Assembly (NCBI GenBank): GCA_008931825.1 | Contig: QXVZ01032047.1 | Location: 29,948 to 93,947, forward strand | Direction of reading: 5' to 3' | DNA: 64,000 nt | Source of the DNA: Phallusia fumigata | Taxonomy: Eukaryota; Chordata; Ascidiacea; Phlebobranchia; Ascidiidae | In this document: piece by piece, positions 49,101-56,954 of the stretch | Numbering within the stretch: position 1 is the first letter of the stretch | Layout: every line of letters starts with the position of its first letter | The notes under the pieces: generated by a model | What the model was told of the DNA's origin: nothing | What the model saw: the letters and a program-made list of their open reading frames with translations, nothing else | Database searches by the model: none | Program-made: the position numbers and the translations under genes

Positions 49101-51391
49101 AGTGAAAACATGAAGCGACTACAGGTATGTTAAGACGATTGAAGTACAGTTTGTACTGTTTTATGATTCCACCGTACTGAAAAGCCAACCCATTGTGGCA
49201 AAGCACAGCCTCTGAATTAAGAGTTGATTTGATAGATTTTGTTTTGAGATTTTGGGTTAGTGTACATAATTTGGCGATGTTTTCGTTCTTAACGACTACC
49301 TTACCCCAAGGCACCTAGTACATATGAGTAACACATGTAGTTAAGCACAACTTTTGCCACATCAAATTGTCCCCTATTTTTAACCGCNCCATCAAGTGGA
49401 AACAAATTTATGAAACTACTGAAACCCGAAACAACCCCAAACTTTCACAAACTCTTGTTCTGCAAACTTGCTAATTGTTTCACATGTGAACAAGCAGTTT
49501 TCTGTAGCAGTGGTATCACATCGATTATGGGTCATGCCCCACTTTTCACATTTTATTTGGGCCAAGGCCTTCGCCCCCACACTTTGTTGACGGAGACAGT
49601 CCCTCTATTCCCCTCTATTTTTGTTCATATATTCAACCGAAATGTTCACATCCTACGAATACCCCACCACTCCACGTCGGGAATCACTGGTCTATAGCGA
49701 CGTTGATTGCCAACCGTAATGATGCATATTTGTTTAACTCATATTTATTTAGGTTGGATCAGTTTCTACATCACGTCATGACGATGGTCAGTGGTCACAG
49801 GGTCTGATATCAGCTGCACAGATGGTGGCAAGTGCTACAGGAAATTTGTGTGAAGCTGCTAACCAGGCTGTACAAGGAGAGGCTAGTGAGGAATGGCTGG
49901 TAACGTCGGCAAAACAAGTTGCGTCGTCAACTGCTCAGCTTCTTGTAGCTTGCAAAGTGAAGGCTGATCCGAACAGTGAAAACATGAAGCGACTACAGGT
50001 ATGTTAAGACGATTGAAGTACAGTTTGTACTGTTTTATGATTCCACCGTACTGAAAAGCCAACCCATTGTGGCAAAGCACAGCCTCTGAATTAAGAGTTG
50101 ATTTGATAGATTTTGTTTTGAGATTTTGGGTCAGTGTACATAATTTGGCGATGTTTTCGTTCTTAACGACTACCTTACCCCAAGGCACCTAGTACATGTG
50201 AGTAACACATGTAGTTAAGCACAACTTTTGCCACATCAAATTGTCCCCTATTTTTAACCGCCACATTGGAAATCTATCAGTGTCTGGATGACAGACAGTG
50301 GTTTTATTTACTTTATAGTACAAACATATCGAGTCACACAAATCTTATATTTGGGAACTCTTAACCTTTTTTCACCAACATAACTCCCAATATCTCACAT
50401 CATTTGTTGTTAATGTCACCACATTTGATGTAAAAAGGTGGCAGGCAATGCTGTCAACAAAGCGACACAAATGTTAGTGGATTCGGCCAAAGACGCAGCT
50501 TTCCAAGACCAAGAGGAGGAAGAAGTTCAGTTAAAGGGTGGAGTAGTTGGCAGCATCGCACAAGAAATGCGTGCTATGGAAACTATCTTAGCCAAAGAGA
50601 AAGAACTGAAAGACGCCCAGGCCCGGTTAATGCACATCCGGAAAAAGAAATATCAAAACCCCAAATGAAAATTGAAAGACATCCTTCTTATTCATCAGTC
50701 ATTTTATTTTGTATCAGTTGATGAGGATGAGATTAAGTTTGCTTGAACAGTTTTAGAAGCAAGTTTTATGTTGAGGATGAGATTAATTTCCTTTTCTTTG
50801 TAGTAAAGACTTTTCAGTTATCACCATCATTTAGCTTGAGCATGCCTTTTCGTCTGTAATATGTCGGAAGTTACCACCCAGTCCTTAATCGCAGGATTTG
50901 TGGACAATCATTTTAATCCTAAGTTGAAAAACCCTTTGACCCATTGCTTAAAATTTATGGATCTTATTTACCCTTAAGTCAGGACCGAACTGGTTAACAG
51001 CATTTAATTTTTTTTAATAACTGCATGGTTTTAATCAGGTTTTGTGACTGAATGCCTTTTAATTTTCTTTTTCTTTTATTTTTTCGTTATCCCAATTTTT
51101 GTTGTAAAATTGGATCTCCTTCGTAAATCAAACAAATGGGGATGGACAACCGCTTAGATCGCTGGAAATGCCGTCAAACATGCATCCGAAGACCTAGTTA
51201 AAGCTGCGTCTGAAGCAACCGGCTCTGACGAAGAGGTCGAGGTTGTCATCAACTCGCGGCTGGTGGGCGGTATAGCGCAAGAAATGATGGCGCAGGAAGA
51301 AATACTGCGCAAAGAACGTGAATTGCAATCCGCTCGCGAAAAATTGGCCCAAATCCGGAAAATGCGATACAAGGATGAGGACTCCGATTAA
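17200..51391 (+). CDS. tln: Talin (gene span, alternative last exons)
   Basis: Talin links the cytoplasmic tails of integrin beta subunits to F-actin and vinculin at adhesion sites. Counting each duplicated exon once, 50 exons join without a phase conflict into 2531 codons with last exon 50438-50668, or 2532 with 51158-51391. Human talin-1 has 2541. Order is F0-F1-F2-F3 FERM head, short linker, helical-bundle rod R1-R13, I/LWEQ actin-binding module and dimerisation helix. The start at 17200 (and 18736 in the second copy) gives MVNLALKILI, aligning with vertebrate MVALSLKI. Two more in-frame candidate exons (69 and 72 nt) are listed separately. The protein is continuous across the window, with no frameshift or internal stop. 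The published C. intestinalis gene is single-copy and makes Talin-a and Talin-b by alternative splicing; I infer that this is the same gene. Confidence 0.97.
20425..24135. repeat. Unmerged direct duplication around n at 22280 (talin exons 5-7)
   Basis: Bases 20425-22279 recur at 22281-24135 with scattered substitutions and short indels. Each copy holds exons 5, 6 and 7. Splicing both copies in series would break the frame, because exon 7 ends in phase 0 and exon 5 needs one carried base. Confidence 0.88.
25413..28324 (+). CDS. tln: Talin linker and rod R1-R2 (exons 12-18)
   Basis: Exons: 25413-25590, 26423-26536, 26804-26912, 26989-27128, 27393-27554, 27828-27995, 28127-28324. Exon 12 encodes the flexible head-rod linker (VAMPGVIRNSSAHPDSYSMG). 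Exon 13 starts R1 (TAAQQAFMGNI, then LPPLGSDA). Later exons carry AVTTISSNLTDLTNGLRLMA, EPRQNLLGAAGKVGDAS and QCALSTSQLVACTK, matching R1-R2 helices that include the family's vinculin-binding segments. Exon 12 joins exon 13 directly. An open stretch at 26259-26290 between them lacks a donor and is not needed. Confidence 0.93.
28674..32818 (+). CDS. tln: Talin rod R3-R6 (exons 19-26)
   Basis: Exons: 28674-28799, 28864-28995, 29119-29361, 29555-29671, 29841-29981, 31543-31755, 32255-32482, 32699-32818. Key blocks are LLGAAKLLADATAKMVEAAK, ATNAATQNALRKKLVHRLE, SCAHDLGATSKTVGASMAQL, AARGVAANLPDLDSQLHLLE and CINCLPGQRDVDEALKNIAD. All junctions are phase 0. The start of exon 24 also appears as an 8-9 base stub at 30936-30944 before the n at 30945, which is an assembly remnant. 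Confidence 0.93.
30340..31551. repeat. Unmerged direct duplication around n at 30945 (talin intron 23)
   Basis: About 605 bp (30340-30944) recurs at 30946-31551 with allelic-level differences. The left copy stops just inside talin exon 24. Confidence 0.85.
32937..33005 (+). CDS. tln: Candidate talin cassette exon 1 (69 nt, in R6 region)
   Basis: A strong polypyrimidine tract and AAGCAG acceptor (to 32936) and an AAG|GTGATT donor bound 69 bases that stay in frame. They would add 23 residues, LLDEVLMRNLSYARLHDVKL plus QDK, between exon 26 (ending KRLLAGQ) and exon 27 (FPATTANFQ). Vertebrate talin has no residues at this point, and the gene reaches normal length without it. It may be an optional exon or a chance splice-site pair. 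Confidence 0.5.
33214..36835 (+). CDS. tln: Talin rod R6 end, R7, R8 (exons 27-32)
   Basis: Exons: 33214-33411, 33753-33892, 33959-34052, 34369-34581, 35667-35810, 36674-36835. Blocks include VVGNLKSISMASSKLLLAAK, SINNLITHCTQTAPGQKECD, DCLESVMDNSKLLGESMSGI, FARANQAIQMACQSL and VLSAATIVAKHTSALCNVCR. The R8 bundle, which in vertebrates is inserted in R7 and binds LD-motif partners such as DLC1 and RIAM, is intact. Confidence 0.93.
34740..35400 (+). repeat. Dispersed modular repeat block in talin intron 30
   Basis: Several imperfect units of about 125 bp carry CCCCTAAAATGGGTCAAATT, a TTGGATGAAA segment, GTAGAACATGCCATTGTGG and a CCCCATAGCCCC box. The same modules occur at 21800-22060, 42480-42860 and 61460-62485. 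No protein-coding capacity is evident. Confidence 0.65.
36480..36600 (+). repeat. Dispersed repeat end module in talin intron 31
   Basis: TAGGAAAGGGTATATGTGG, then GTGGCAATATAGAATGCCAC. Relatives with the same two boxes lie at 26030-26065, 30834-30910, 31438-31510, 32000-32065, 41720-41820 and 62430-62485. It appears to be the right end of the modular repeat family at 34740-35400. Confidence 0.55.
36899..39254 (+). CDS. tln: Talin rod R7 end and R9 (exons 33-37)
   Basis: Exons: 36899-37039, 37969-38150, 38218-38365, 38423-38509, 39084-39254. They encode ALDGNFSEENRANCAEATKP, VMAGHSRVVSDSIKKLIANI, VDTVNQISACVDPLANAAKG and VAQIASYFEPLANATIGAAS. R9 is the bundle that folds back on F3 to autoinhibit vertebrate talin. 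The bundle is well conserved here, so the same control is likely (inference). Confidence 0.92.
37280..37890. mobile_element. Possible degraded hAT-type element in talin intron 33
   Basis: The right part (about 37840-37895) reads AAAAGGTTGAGAATTACTG, the complement of a hAT-like end. A CCACCACTGG stretch lies at about 37325-37335. The two ends are not well matched, so boundaries are uncertain. Confidence 0.3.
38652..38874. mobile_element. hAT-type MITE in talin intron 36
   Basis: A 223-bp element with perfect 13-bp terminal inverted repeats (CAGTGGTTCTTAA / TTAAGAACCACTG). It is flanked by an imperfect 8-bp target duplication (CTTTAAGG / ATTTAACG). The CAGTGGTTCT ends are typical of hAT elements. 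No coding capacity. Confidence 0.7.
39607..39678 (+). CDS. tln: Candidate talin cassette exon 2 (72 nt, R9-R10 region)
   Basis: An AACAG acceptor at 39602-39606 after a T-rich tract and a CTG|GTGTGT donor bound 72 in-frame bases. They would add 24 His/Asn-rich residues, DPQLHMHNNSTGEF and VRHQPNHHML, between exon 37 (ending GGNPK) and exon 38 (AENAHEAVDEA). No counterpart exists in vertebrate talin that I recall. The intron is long (3 kb) and the composition is unlike the Ala-rich rod, so confidence is limited. Confidence 0.4.
39679..42275. other. Long talin intron 37, remainder
   Basis: AT-rich intron sequence. It includes a fragment of the dispersed repeat end module (41720-41820), a short CAGTGGTTTTTAA stretch near 40030 that may be a hAT-end relic, and homopolymer-rich segments. 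No further exon with talin homology was found. Confidence 0.55.
42276..46963 (+). CDS. tln: Talin rod R10-R12 (exons 38-46)
   Basis: Exons: 42276-42413, 43070-43294, 43353-43499, 43785-43954, 44815-44998, 45180-45305, 45873-45989, 46269-46454, 46750-46963. Marker blocks are HEAVDEACEATKEAIEDLLK, GGRGTQACINAHTHVQGIIG, INKLADVVKLGATSLGADDP, AMVTNVTSLLKTVKSVEDEA and ITNATAKAVAAGKSCRQDDM. Phases agree throughout. Introns here hold two hAT-like MITEs or fragments and a 75-bp TTCGAA-rich tandem repeat. Confidence 0.93.
44100..44740. repeat. 75-bp tandem repeat rich in TTCGAA palindromes (talin intron 41)
   Basis: CTATTCAC-like boxes at 44131, 44206 and 44281 define a 75-bp period. Each unit also has a TTATTCGAATAC / TTCGAATAG pair. 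More diverged units continue to about 44740. Units can form small hairpins. No coding content is seen. Confidence 0.65.
45379..45657. mobile_element. hAT-type MITE in talin intron 43
   Basis: A 279-bp element starting TAGTGGTTCCCAACC and ending in GAAATCACTG, flanked by GTTTAAAG / GTTTAACG (7 of 8 match). It contains a GTGGCACC...GGCACCCC inner pair. It is related in ends and target preference to the element at 38652-38874 but is more decayed. Confidence 0.6.
47139..48711. repeat. Unmerged direct duplication around n at 47925 (talin exons 47-48)
   Basis: Bases 47139-47924 recur at 47926-48711, carrying exons 47 and 48. Coding differences are synonymous or absent by eye (TCG against TCC for one Ser). 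Confidence 0.88.
47208..49998 (+). CDS. tln: Talin rod R13 / I/LWEQ module (exons 47-49)
   Basis: Exon 47 is 47208-47332 (copy 47995-48119), exon 48 is 47507-47632 (copy 48294-48419) and exon 49 is 48879-49124 (copy 49753-49998). They encode GSDWVDPNDPNVIAEQELLA, LNFEEQILEAAKSIATATTA and QVASSTAQLLVACKVKADPN. These are the hallmark I/LWEQ (THATCH) actin-binding helices. Using both copies of 47-48 would break the frame, because exon 47 needs one carried base and exon 48 leaves none. This supports an assembly origin of the copies. Confidence 0.94.
48515..50261. repeat. Unmerged direct duplication around n at 49388 (talin exon 49)
   Basis: Bases 48515-49387 recur at 49389-50261, offset 874, carrying exon 49. 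The left 200 bp is also the tail of the preceding duplication, so that stretch appears three times. Exon 49 is phase 0 at both ends, so unlike the others a real in-frame duplication is formally possible. Confidence 0.82.
50438..50668 (+). CDS. tln: Talin alternative last exon (upstream)
   Basis: The 231-base exon begins in phase 0 after a weak acceptor (GTAAAAAG) and ends at TGA. It encodes 76 residues: VAGNAVNKATQMLV, an acidic EEEEVQLKGG stretch, GSIAQEMRAMETILAKEKEL and a basic end, HIRKKKYQNPK. It completes the I/LWEQ module and supplies a dimerisation helix. It is more diverged from vertebrate talin than the downstream exon. No AATAAA is seen between its stop and the next exon. It is one of the two ends behind Talin-a and Talin-b; I cannot say which name applies. 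Confidence 0.9.
   Translation: MAGNAVNKATQMLVDSAKDAAFQDQEEEEVQLKGGVVGSIAQEMRAMETILAKEKELKDAQARLMHIRKKKYQNPK
51158..51391 (+). CDS. tln: Talin alternative last exon (downstream)
   Basis: This 234-base exon starts in phase 0 after a CGCTTAG acceptor with a long T-rich tract further upstream, and ends at TAA. It encodes 77 residues: IAGNAVKHASEDLVKAASEA, GGIAQEMMAQEEILRKEREL, AREKLAQIRKMRYKDEDSD. GGIAQ, QEEILRKEREL and KLAQIRK match the vertebrate dimerisation helix closely. It can replace the exon at 50438-50668 without changing frame. Codon use is richer in G and C than in neighbouring exons. Nearest downstream AATAAA is 51965-51970. Confidence 0.92.
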   Translation: MAGNAVKHASEDLVKAASEATGSDEEVEVVINSRLVGGIAQEMMAQEEILRKERELQSAREKLAQIRKMRYKDEDSD

Positions 51392-51964
51392 AAATCAACT
51401 GCCTGCAAAGGTTGAACGCAGGCTTGTCCGACTAAGATATGGTTGATTTGTGGGCATTGTGCCTTTAGTTGTGAAAAACTGCACTGCCTAAATGATGTTA
51501 CACAAGTGTGTTTCATGATCAAAATACAAGCCGCAGTGTTAAAGCGCTTGTGGCAATGTTGTCTGCAATCTTTTACGTTTTGTTGTTTGCATTATTCCGC
51601 CTATCCACAATGTAATGTAAAAAGTAGTGTAATGTTAACCAACTTTATGATGCTCATTTTGTAGCAGCCCACCAAATGTTCCCAAAGCAAACGTTTACAC
51701 GTCATTTGAACATGACCATTTGCTTGTACACAGCTAATATTGTAGCCTCTCTTCTAACATTTGTATGCAGATTACATCTTAAGCGTATGTACAAACCGTT
51801 TATTTGCCTGATAGCCTGGTGAACGTTTTCTTGTATTGCTTCCAATCGCATTGCCGAAAAATGCTCAGTTTAAAGTTGGGCATCTGAAAGCAAATCGCTA
51901 AAAAAACCTGTAAAGCAAGTATGTAAATGCCAACAAAGCTCATAAAAACTACGTAAACAGAACA

Positions 51965-51970
51965 AATAAA
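51965..51970 (+). terminator. tln: Candidate talin polyadenylation signal
   Basis: AATAAA, 574 bases after the stop of the downstream last exon. It is the first canonical hexamer found after either talin stop codon. A second lies at 52229-52234. Confidence 0.4.
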
Positions 51971-52288
51971 CATAACGTCATGCTGTTTGTGTTTGGATCG
52001 GCAACTGCGGTGTGAAGTTGGCAGTTGGCGCCACGCTTGACAGCAAGTAACCCCAAAGGGCAGAGGTCGGCAACCTTTTGCAACAAAAGAGCCACGGGCC
52101 ATATATTTTCAAGAGTAACCCACATAATGTACAACTTAGAGATTTTTTCCAATGGTAACCTACCTTGATATACAATTTAAAAATCTGACTTACTTTGCAT
52201 TATAATTGCGTTCGACTGTCTGTCTGAAAATAAAAGCTACAGCAGCACAGGATCCAAAAAACTTGTTAAAATGAAAGCATTTTTGTGA

Positions 52289-52769
52289 TTACTGATACAT
52301 GGTTAATGTAACTTCATTACACAACGTATCTAGATTAGGGTTGTAAAACGTTACTTTAAGTTTAATACAGGACTGTAAGCTTTCATCTATCAGGCGTGAG
52401 GGATGTTTAAAACCAAATGCTTTCATGTTCACATAGCATTGGGAAGGAAATTTCATGTAGGATGTCGAACGCAATCAGTTAGGATCAAGGTTTTCACTTG
52501 TGCATTTGAGAAAGAGTCGCATTTTGGCGAGCACCATCTTTAAGATTACCTGTCAAGTTTTTAAACTTCGATACCCAGTTAGCTATATCAGTCAATTCGA
52601 ACTCTGGTTGACCTGCAGATGCGAATGGAGTCATCAGTGATGGATCGACATCTAGAAGAGCAAGAATAATGTATTTTTTCCTTTCTAAAATCGCAGAATT
52701 AGTAAACCATCTTTGTACTTCACCTCGAAACAGCCACCGGACTTCGTTGTGCAGCCGCAGATCGTGCAT
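52289..52769 (-). pseudogene. hAT-superfamily transposase fragment
   Basis: The minus-strand frame 52494-52769 reads LRLHNEVRWLFRGEVQRWF and later ELTDIANWVSKFKNLTGNL. These match the HNEVRWLSRG...LADI..HLN..N..LQG blocks of hAT-like proteins (ZBED5/SCAND3/GTF2IRD2 type). The frame 52289-52474 continues with ESLQSCIKLKVTFYNPNLD, another block of the same family. The two are separated by frame breaks and no full-length ORF exists, so this is a relic. Confidence 0.6.
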
Positions 52770-53033
52770 TCAACTTCATCTATTAATGAACAGAACTGTC
52801 GCCATAATTTTGTTTACTATCCGAACAGTGGCGGCTCGTATATAGGCACTGTGGAATTGCAGCATACAATCAGTCCCCTTTTCTTCAATTCTTTCTTTAT
52901 ACTTGTACAAGTGCAATATTTAATCGTTTCGCTTAATGTCAGTTACCATCATGCCACTTGCGCACAAACAAGAATTCACTATGACGTCACAGCTAGCGGA
53001 ATGCGAGGCTGAGAGCGAAAGGGAGCACTGTCG

Positions 53034-53355
53034 CTCAGGGTTGCCAGTTTCAGACTTGGACAACTAGATAATTCTAGTTGTCTAATTCAACAAATTAGAG
53101 CAAAATACCGATAATTCTAATTCTAATCTAATTTAGGAAAATCGAGTAATCTCTAATTTTAATTCTAATCTAATTTTCGGTTTTCCTAAAAACGCTACTT
53201 TGTCCAACGGCACTTTTTAGCATGTGATACAAGCACGTGTCTCTTGCATCCAAAACGCACAGGGCGATGTCACCAACAAGACTTAGCCACATTTCTTAAA
53301 CCTATTTTTGTCATACTGGCCATTGTGACGAACAGTATCTAATGCGTACCGCTTC
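53034..53355. mobile_element. Left end of a second CAGGGTTGCCAG element, other haplotype copy
   Basis: CAGGGTTGCCAGTTTCAGAC follows the same flank (GGGAGCACTGTCGCT) but has a different interior, rich in TTCTAATTCTAATCTAATTT. No right end is seen before the n at 53356, so it is truncated by the assembly. Confidence 0.45.
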
Positions 53356-53369
53356 NAAGATTACCTGTC

Positions 53370-53640
53370 AAGTTTTTAAACTTCGATACCCAGTTAGCTA
53401 TATCAGTCAATTCGAACTCTGGTTGACCTGCAGATGCGAATGGAGTCAAATTCATCAGTGATGGATCGACATCTAGAAGAGCAAGAATAATGTATTTTTA
53501 TTCCTTTCTAAAATCACAGAATCAGTAAACCATCTTTGTACTTCACCTCGGAACAGCCACCGGACTTCGTTGTGCAGCCGCAGATCGTGCATTCAACTTC
53601 ATCTATTAATGAACAGAACTGTCGCCATTATTTTGCTTAC
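53370..53640 (-). pseudogene. hAT transposase fragment, second haplotype copy
   Basis: Near-identical to 52542-52800, with a 6-base insertion (AAATTC near 53449) and a few substitutions. It should not be counted as a separate locus. Confidence 0.55.
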
Positions 53641-53950
53641 TATCCGAAAAGTGGCGGCTCGTATATAGGCACTGTGGAACTGCAGCATACAATCAGTCCC
53701 CTTTTCTTCAATTCTTTCTTTATACTTGTACAAGTGCAATATTTAATCGTTTCGCTTAATGTCAGTTACCATCATGCCACTTGCGCACAAACAAGAATCC
53801 ACTGTGACTTCATAAAAGCCCAGGTTAAAAACACAAAATTCTTTCAATGGAATTGTGCACTTCACAGTTCCAGCTGCGTGTGTTTGGCTGATATGCGCAT
53901 GCGCAGACAGCTAGCGGAATGCGAGGCTGAGAGCGAAAGGGAGCACTGTC

Positions 53951-54265
53951 CAGGGTTGCCAGTTTGGCCTTTTTACGGCCAAATTTCAGAAGTTTGGCCG
54001 AATTTTAAAGCCCTTTGCCGAATTTTTCTTTGATCATTGTTATGCAATGCAAAATCAAGTTAATTATTAGGGCAGTTGCTTGTGTCCATATACACACAAA
54101 TCGCTTCTTATTTTACGTAGTTTTTTTTTCGTGTTGCGATTGTACATTTTGGGTGTTAAACAAGCTGTTTGCTGTTGAAAGTATAATTTGGCCGAATTTT
54201 CTGTGATTTGGCAGATTTTTGTGAGCCGTTTGGCCGAAATTTGAAATTTAAACCTGGCAACCCTG
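53951..54265. mobile_element. MITE with CAGGGTTGCCAG ends, present in one haplotype copy
   Basis: Perfect 12-bp terminal inverted repeats (CAGGGTTGCCAG / CTGGCAACCCTG) bound 315 bp. They are flanked by a CTGTC direct repeat. Inside, TTTGGCCGAA-type motifs recur near both ends as subterminal repeats. The family is not identified. Confidence 0.68.
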
Positions 54266-54844
54266 CTGTCGCTCTCGCAGTTGCTGATCTTGGCGGGGCG
54301 TGTTGGAAAAAGGTGGCGTTTTTGTACTCCGCGTGCGTTGTGCTTAAAACCGCTTACCATTTTAAGTTTCTGAATAAATTTTCTTTTTTATACCTGCTTA
54401 ATTGTTTACTTTTACACAACGTTAAAAAAAAGGTTAAAAATATCTGGAGCAGCACCCCCACTAGTTTTAGCTACGAGCCGCCACTGTATCCGAATGACAA
54501 GATCCATAACATTCCAGCATTCAGGGGGAAATGTTTGGGCGCAAAATGTCTTTCAATGTAGAATGCAGTGAAATGTTAGCAACTCTATCAAATGACTTTA
54601 CAATCCCCCGCCGTTTCCCTGTCCTAAATGGTGCCCCATCAGTGATCACCGACATCAGCAGGCGACGGAGTATGTCGGAGCAGGGTTTATGAGTTTTTTT
54701 TCGTTTAGTGAAAGTGTCAAATGAATCAAACACAAGCCCGGAAATAGAGCGACAAAACTCGAGTAAAGTCCACGACAAATTAAATTTAAACAAAAAACTC
54801 CACTTTGGGTGGAGAACTTAACACTGATCTGTTCATCATTGTAT

Positions 54845-54925
54845 CACTGATGATGGCATGAGTGATTGCCGAAACGTTTGATGAATAAAGCATGTCGCTT
54901 TTAAGAACTATTTGGGCCAGTATAC
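54845..54925 (+). repeat. Dispersed repeat with CTGATGA...GAAAC motif followed by AATAAA
   Basis: CTGATGA (54847-54853), GGCA, spacer, TGCC, GAAAC (54871-54875), then GATGAATAAAGCATGTCGCTT and GGGCCAGTATA. It shares this order with 6230-6290 on the minus strand. It resembles the 3' ends of some retroelements. Confidence 0.5.
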
Positions 54926-56954
54926 TTTTGATAGGACCACTTTGGGTGTTTTTGCAACAAAGCTATATAGGGTCCAGTTTGACGATAAAACAAGGTTATA
55001 AGTTGTAAAAAAATTCTAGCACCACGGAATTTACCACCTTTGAATAAAGGTCAGTGCAAATCGGCTACCAAATACAAAAAAATTAACCCAACGTAATAAA
55101 AAGACAGCCTTTCATATATCTACACGTTTTTGTGGCCTAACGCTCTACTCATTTTTGTGGTTGACGCGTTCGTGAAAATAAATGTTTCCCAAATGGCAAG
55201 CGAATGCAAAAATAAAATTGCCGATTACATAAAAATGTTACTTTTACTTCATAACCATCAGGTGGCGCCGTGCCGGGCTTTTTTCGTCGACCTCGCTGCT
55301 GATATTAAGACCTGTGACTTTCCAGTTTGTCGTCATCGTAGTTTTAGTGTAAAATGTCGCGAGGTGTTAGTTTGTTTCACTTTGCTTTAGTACTACAGTT
55401 TGTGCTGGTAAACTAGATTTTTTATTCGTAAGTTGGCTTATGTTTCTTCTGAGCTGGTCGTACATATGCAATCATAACACACACAAAACTTGTGATGTTT
55501 CCTGTTGTGGTTTTTATTATTTCCGTAATGGTGTTTAAAGTTAAAATGTTATTAAAATATAATATTTTATGTAGTGCACAAAATTGTGTGTAGTAATTTG
55601 TAGTAGTCTAGATTTTTTGGCAAATTACTTAAAACCTAAAGGGCACTTTACATTTGTAAAAAATTAAGCAACGTTTGTAGTGTCTAATTCAGGCAAGATA
55701 AATGCCTGGTTTCCACACAACTTTTCGACTAAAACACTTTTGGATCTCTTTTTCGTGACATGGGCCAAGAATAAACCATCATCAAAACAAAGTTAATAAC
55801 CAATATCATTGGCTTTGTGGTGTATATATGTACTATAAAGCAGCTTATCTTAAACAGCAAATTTGTAGGATGTTTTAAAATTATCAGCTGATCTAAATTA
55901 TTAATTAGTACACACATGCTGCATACTAAACATTCAGATTTGTTGTGGCAGTTTGGTGCCCTGCAATATGGTGTTACGTTGATTTTGAATTACCTGTGGC
56001 TTGTTAACTTCAGTCCCACCCAGTGGGTATTGATAGCCTAATCATGCACCACAAGTTGCGTACTTTGCATAAAAATGGGGTACCTTTAAAGTTAGTTAAA
56101 GAACCATAACATGTTTCACATTATGCTAAAAGCAATTTGTTATTGTTGTGTATTCATTGAAACAGCAAATAATAATATTAGTAATTGTTTACTGAATAAC
56201 TTGATGTTTTGTGGTTAAACTTGAACCTTGATTTTCAAAACTTATCTGGTACATTCTTGCATATTTGGGATGTGAGGCATCAATAAACCAAGTAGTCTTT
56301 TGAACCAATGCTGTAAATTCCTAAAAATTTAAAACATGTTGGAAACTGAAATTTATAACAAATCATTCATCCAATCTCCTGATAAATGGAGTTCACACAA
56401 TTTGACACAAAAATGCTGTGAACAGATTTTTTCTATGTGTTTTACCCCATTATGTAGGTTTGCAAATATTGTTTTTTTCTTACCTTTTTTGAAGCTGTTT
56501 TGTTGTAAAGTTTTTGGACCTACCATAATTTTGTTTATCCGAATGCCATGCCAAACAGACATAATATAACTTAAGTAATCCAGATTAATAAGAATTGTGT
56601 TTTCTGGCTTTGTTTCCTTAATTTAGGAAATGGACTTGACTTACTTTGTATTGTCAGTTAAGCTTAAGTAAATAAACATTTTTATGTGGATATAATTTGA
56701 TGAAATGAATGTAGTATGAGTTTTGATGATGGCGTTCAGTAGGAGAATTGGGAAGCGTAGTTTGTTTAATAATTTCCTGTGTTAAGAAGTTGTCCAGGAA
56801 ACTGCGGTAGGCAATTCATCGCAGTTAATTTTCTTTAAAATACAGCAAGGTCATTGCTTGTTGGTTTTTTGTCACATCATTTCTCCTATAAGGTCACTTA
56901 ATATGTTGCTTTGTGCGCAGATTTTTTTGCTCTTTAGTTCATGTTTGAATACAA

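Larger units (their letters stand above)
52542..53810. repeat. Unmerged direct duplication around n at 53356 (hAT fragment)
   Basis: Bases from 52542 recur from 53357. Each copy carries the hAT transposase fragment. The copies agree up to about 53000/53805 and then diverge through different insertions, so two structurally different haplotypes seem to be represented. Confidence 0.75.
51392..56954. other. Intergenic, transposon-rich region between talin and the E-protein-like gene
   Basis: After the talin 3' UTR this stretch contains hAT-like ends (from about 52063), transposase fragments (52289-52769 and 53370-53640), a 315-bp MITE (53951-54265) and a repeat with a structured motif (54845-54925). 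From 54930 to 56954 I see only AT-rich DNA and short frames without homology. The E-protein-like promoter should lie near its right end. Confidence 0.6.

Noticed and set aside
48294-49998. Real tandem duplication of talin C-terminal exons
   Set aside because: Each copy pair is split by an n with overlapping ends, and serial use of exons 47-48 breaks the frame. Assembly artefact is the simpler reading.
51154-51372. 72-codon minus-strand frame over the downstream talin last exon
   Set aside because: It is the antisense of a clearly homologous talin exon.
54067-54561. Overlapping open frames on both strands (97 and 117 codons)
   Set aside because: They lie in or beside a MITE and have repeat-derived, non-homologous translations.
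54521-54793. 90-codon minus-strand frame beside the repeat at 54845
   Set aside because: Could be a retroelement remnant, but no reverse transcriptase, endonuclease or other motif is visible.
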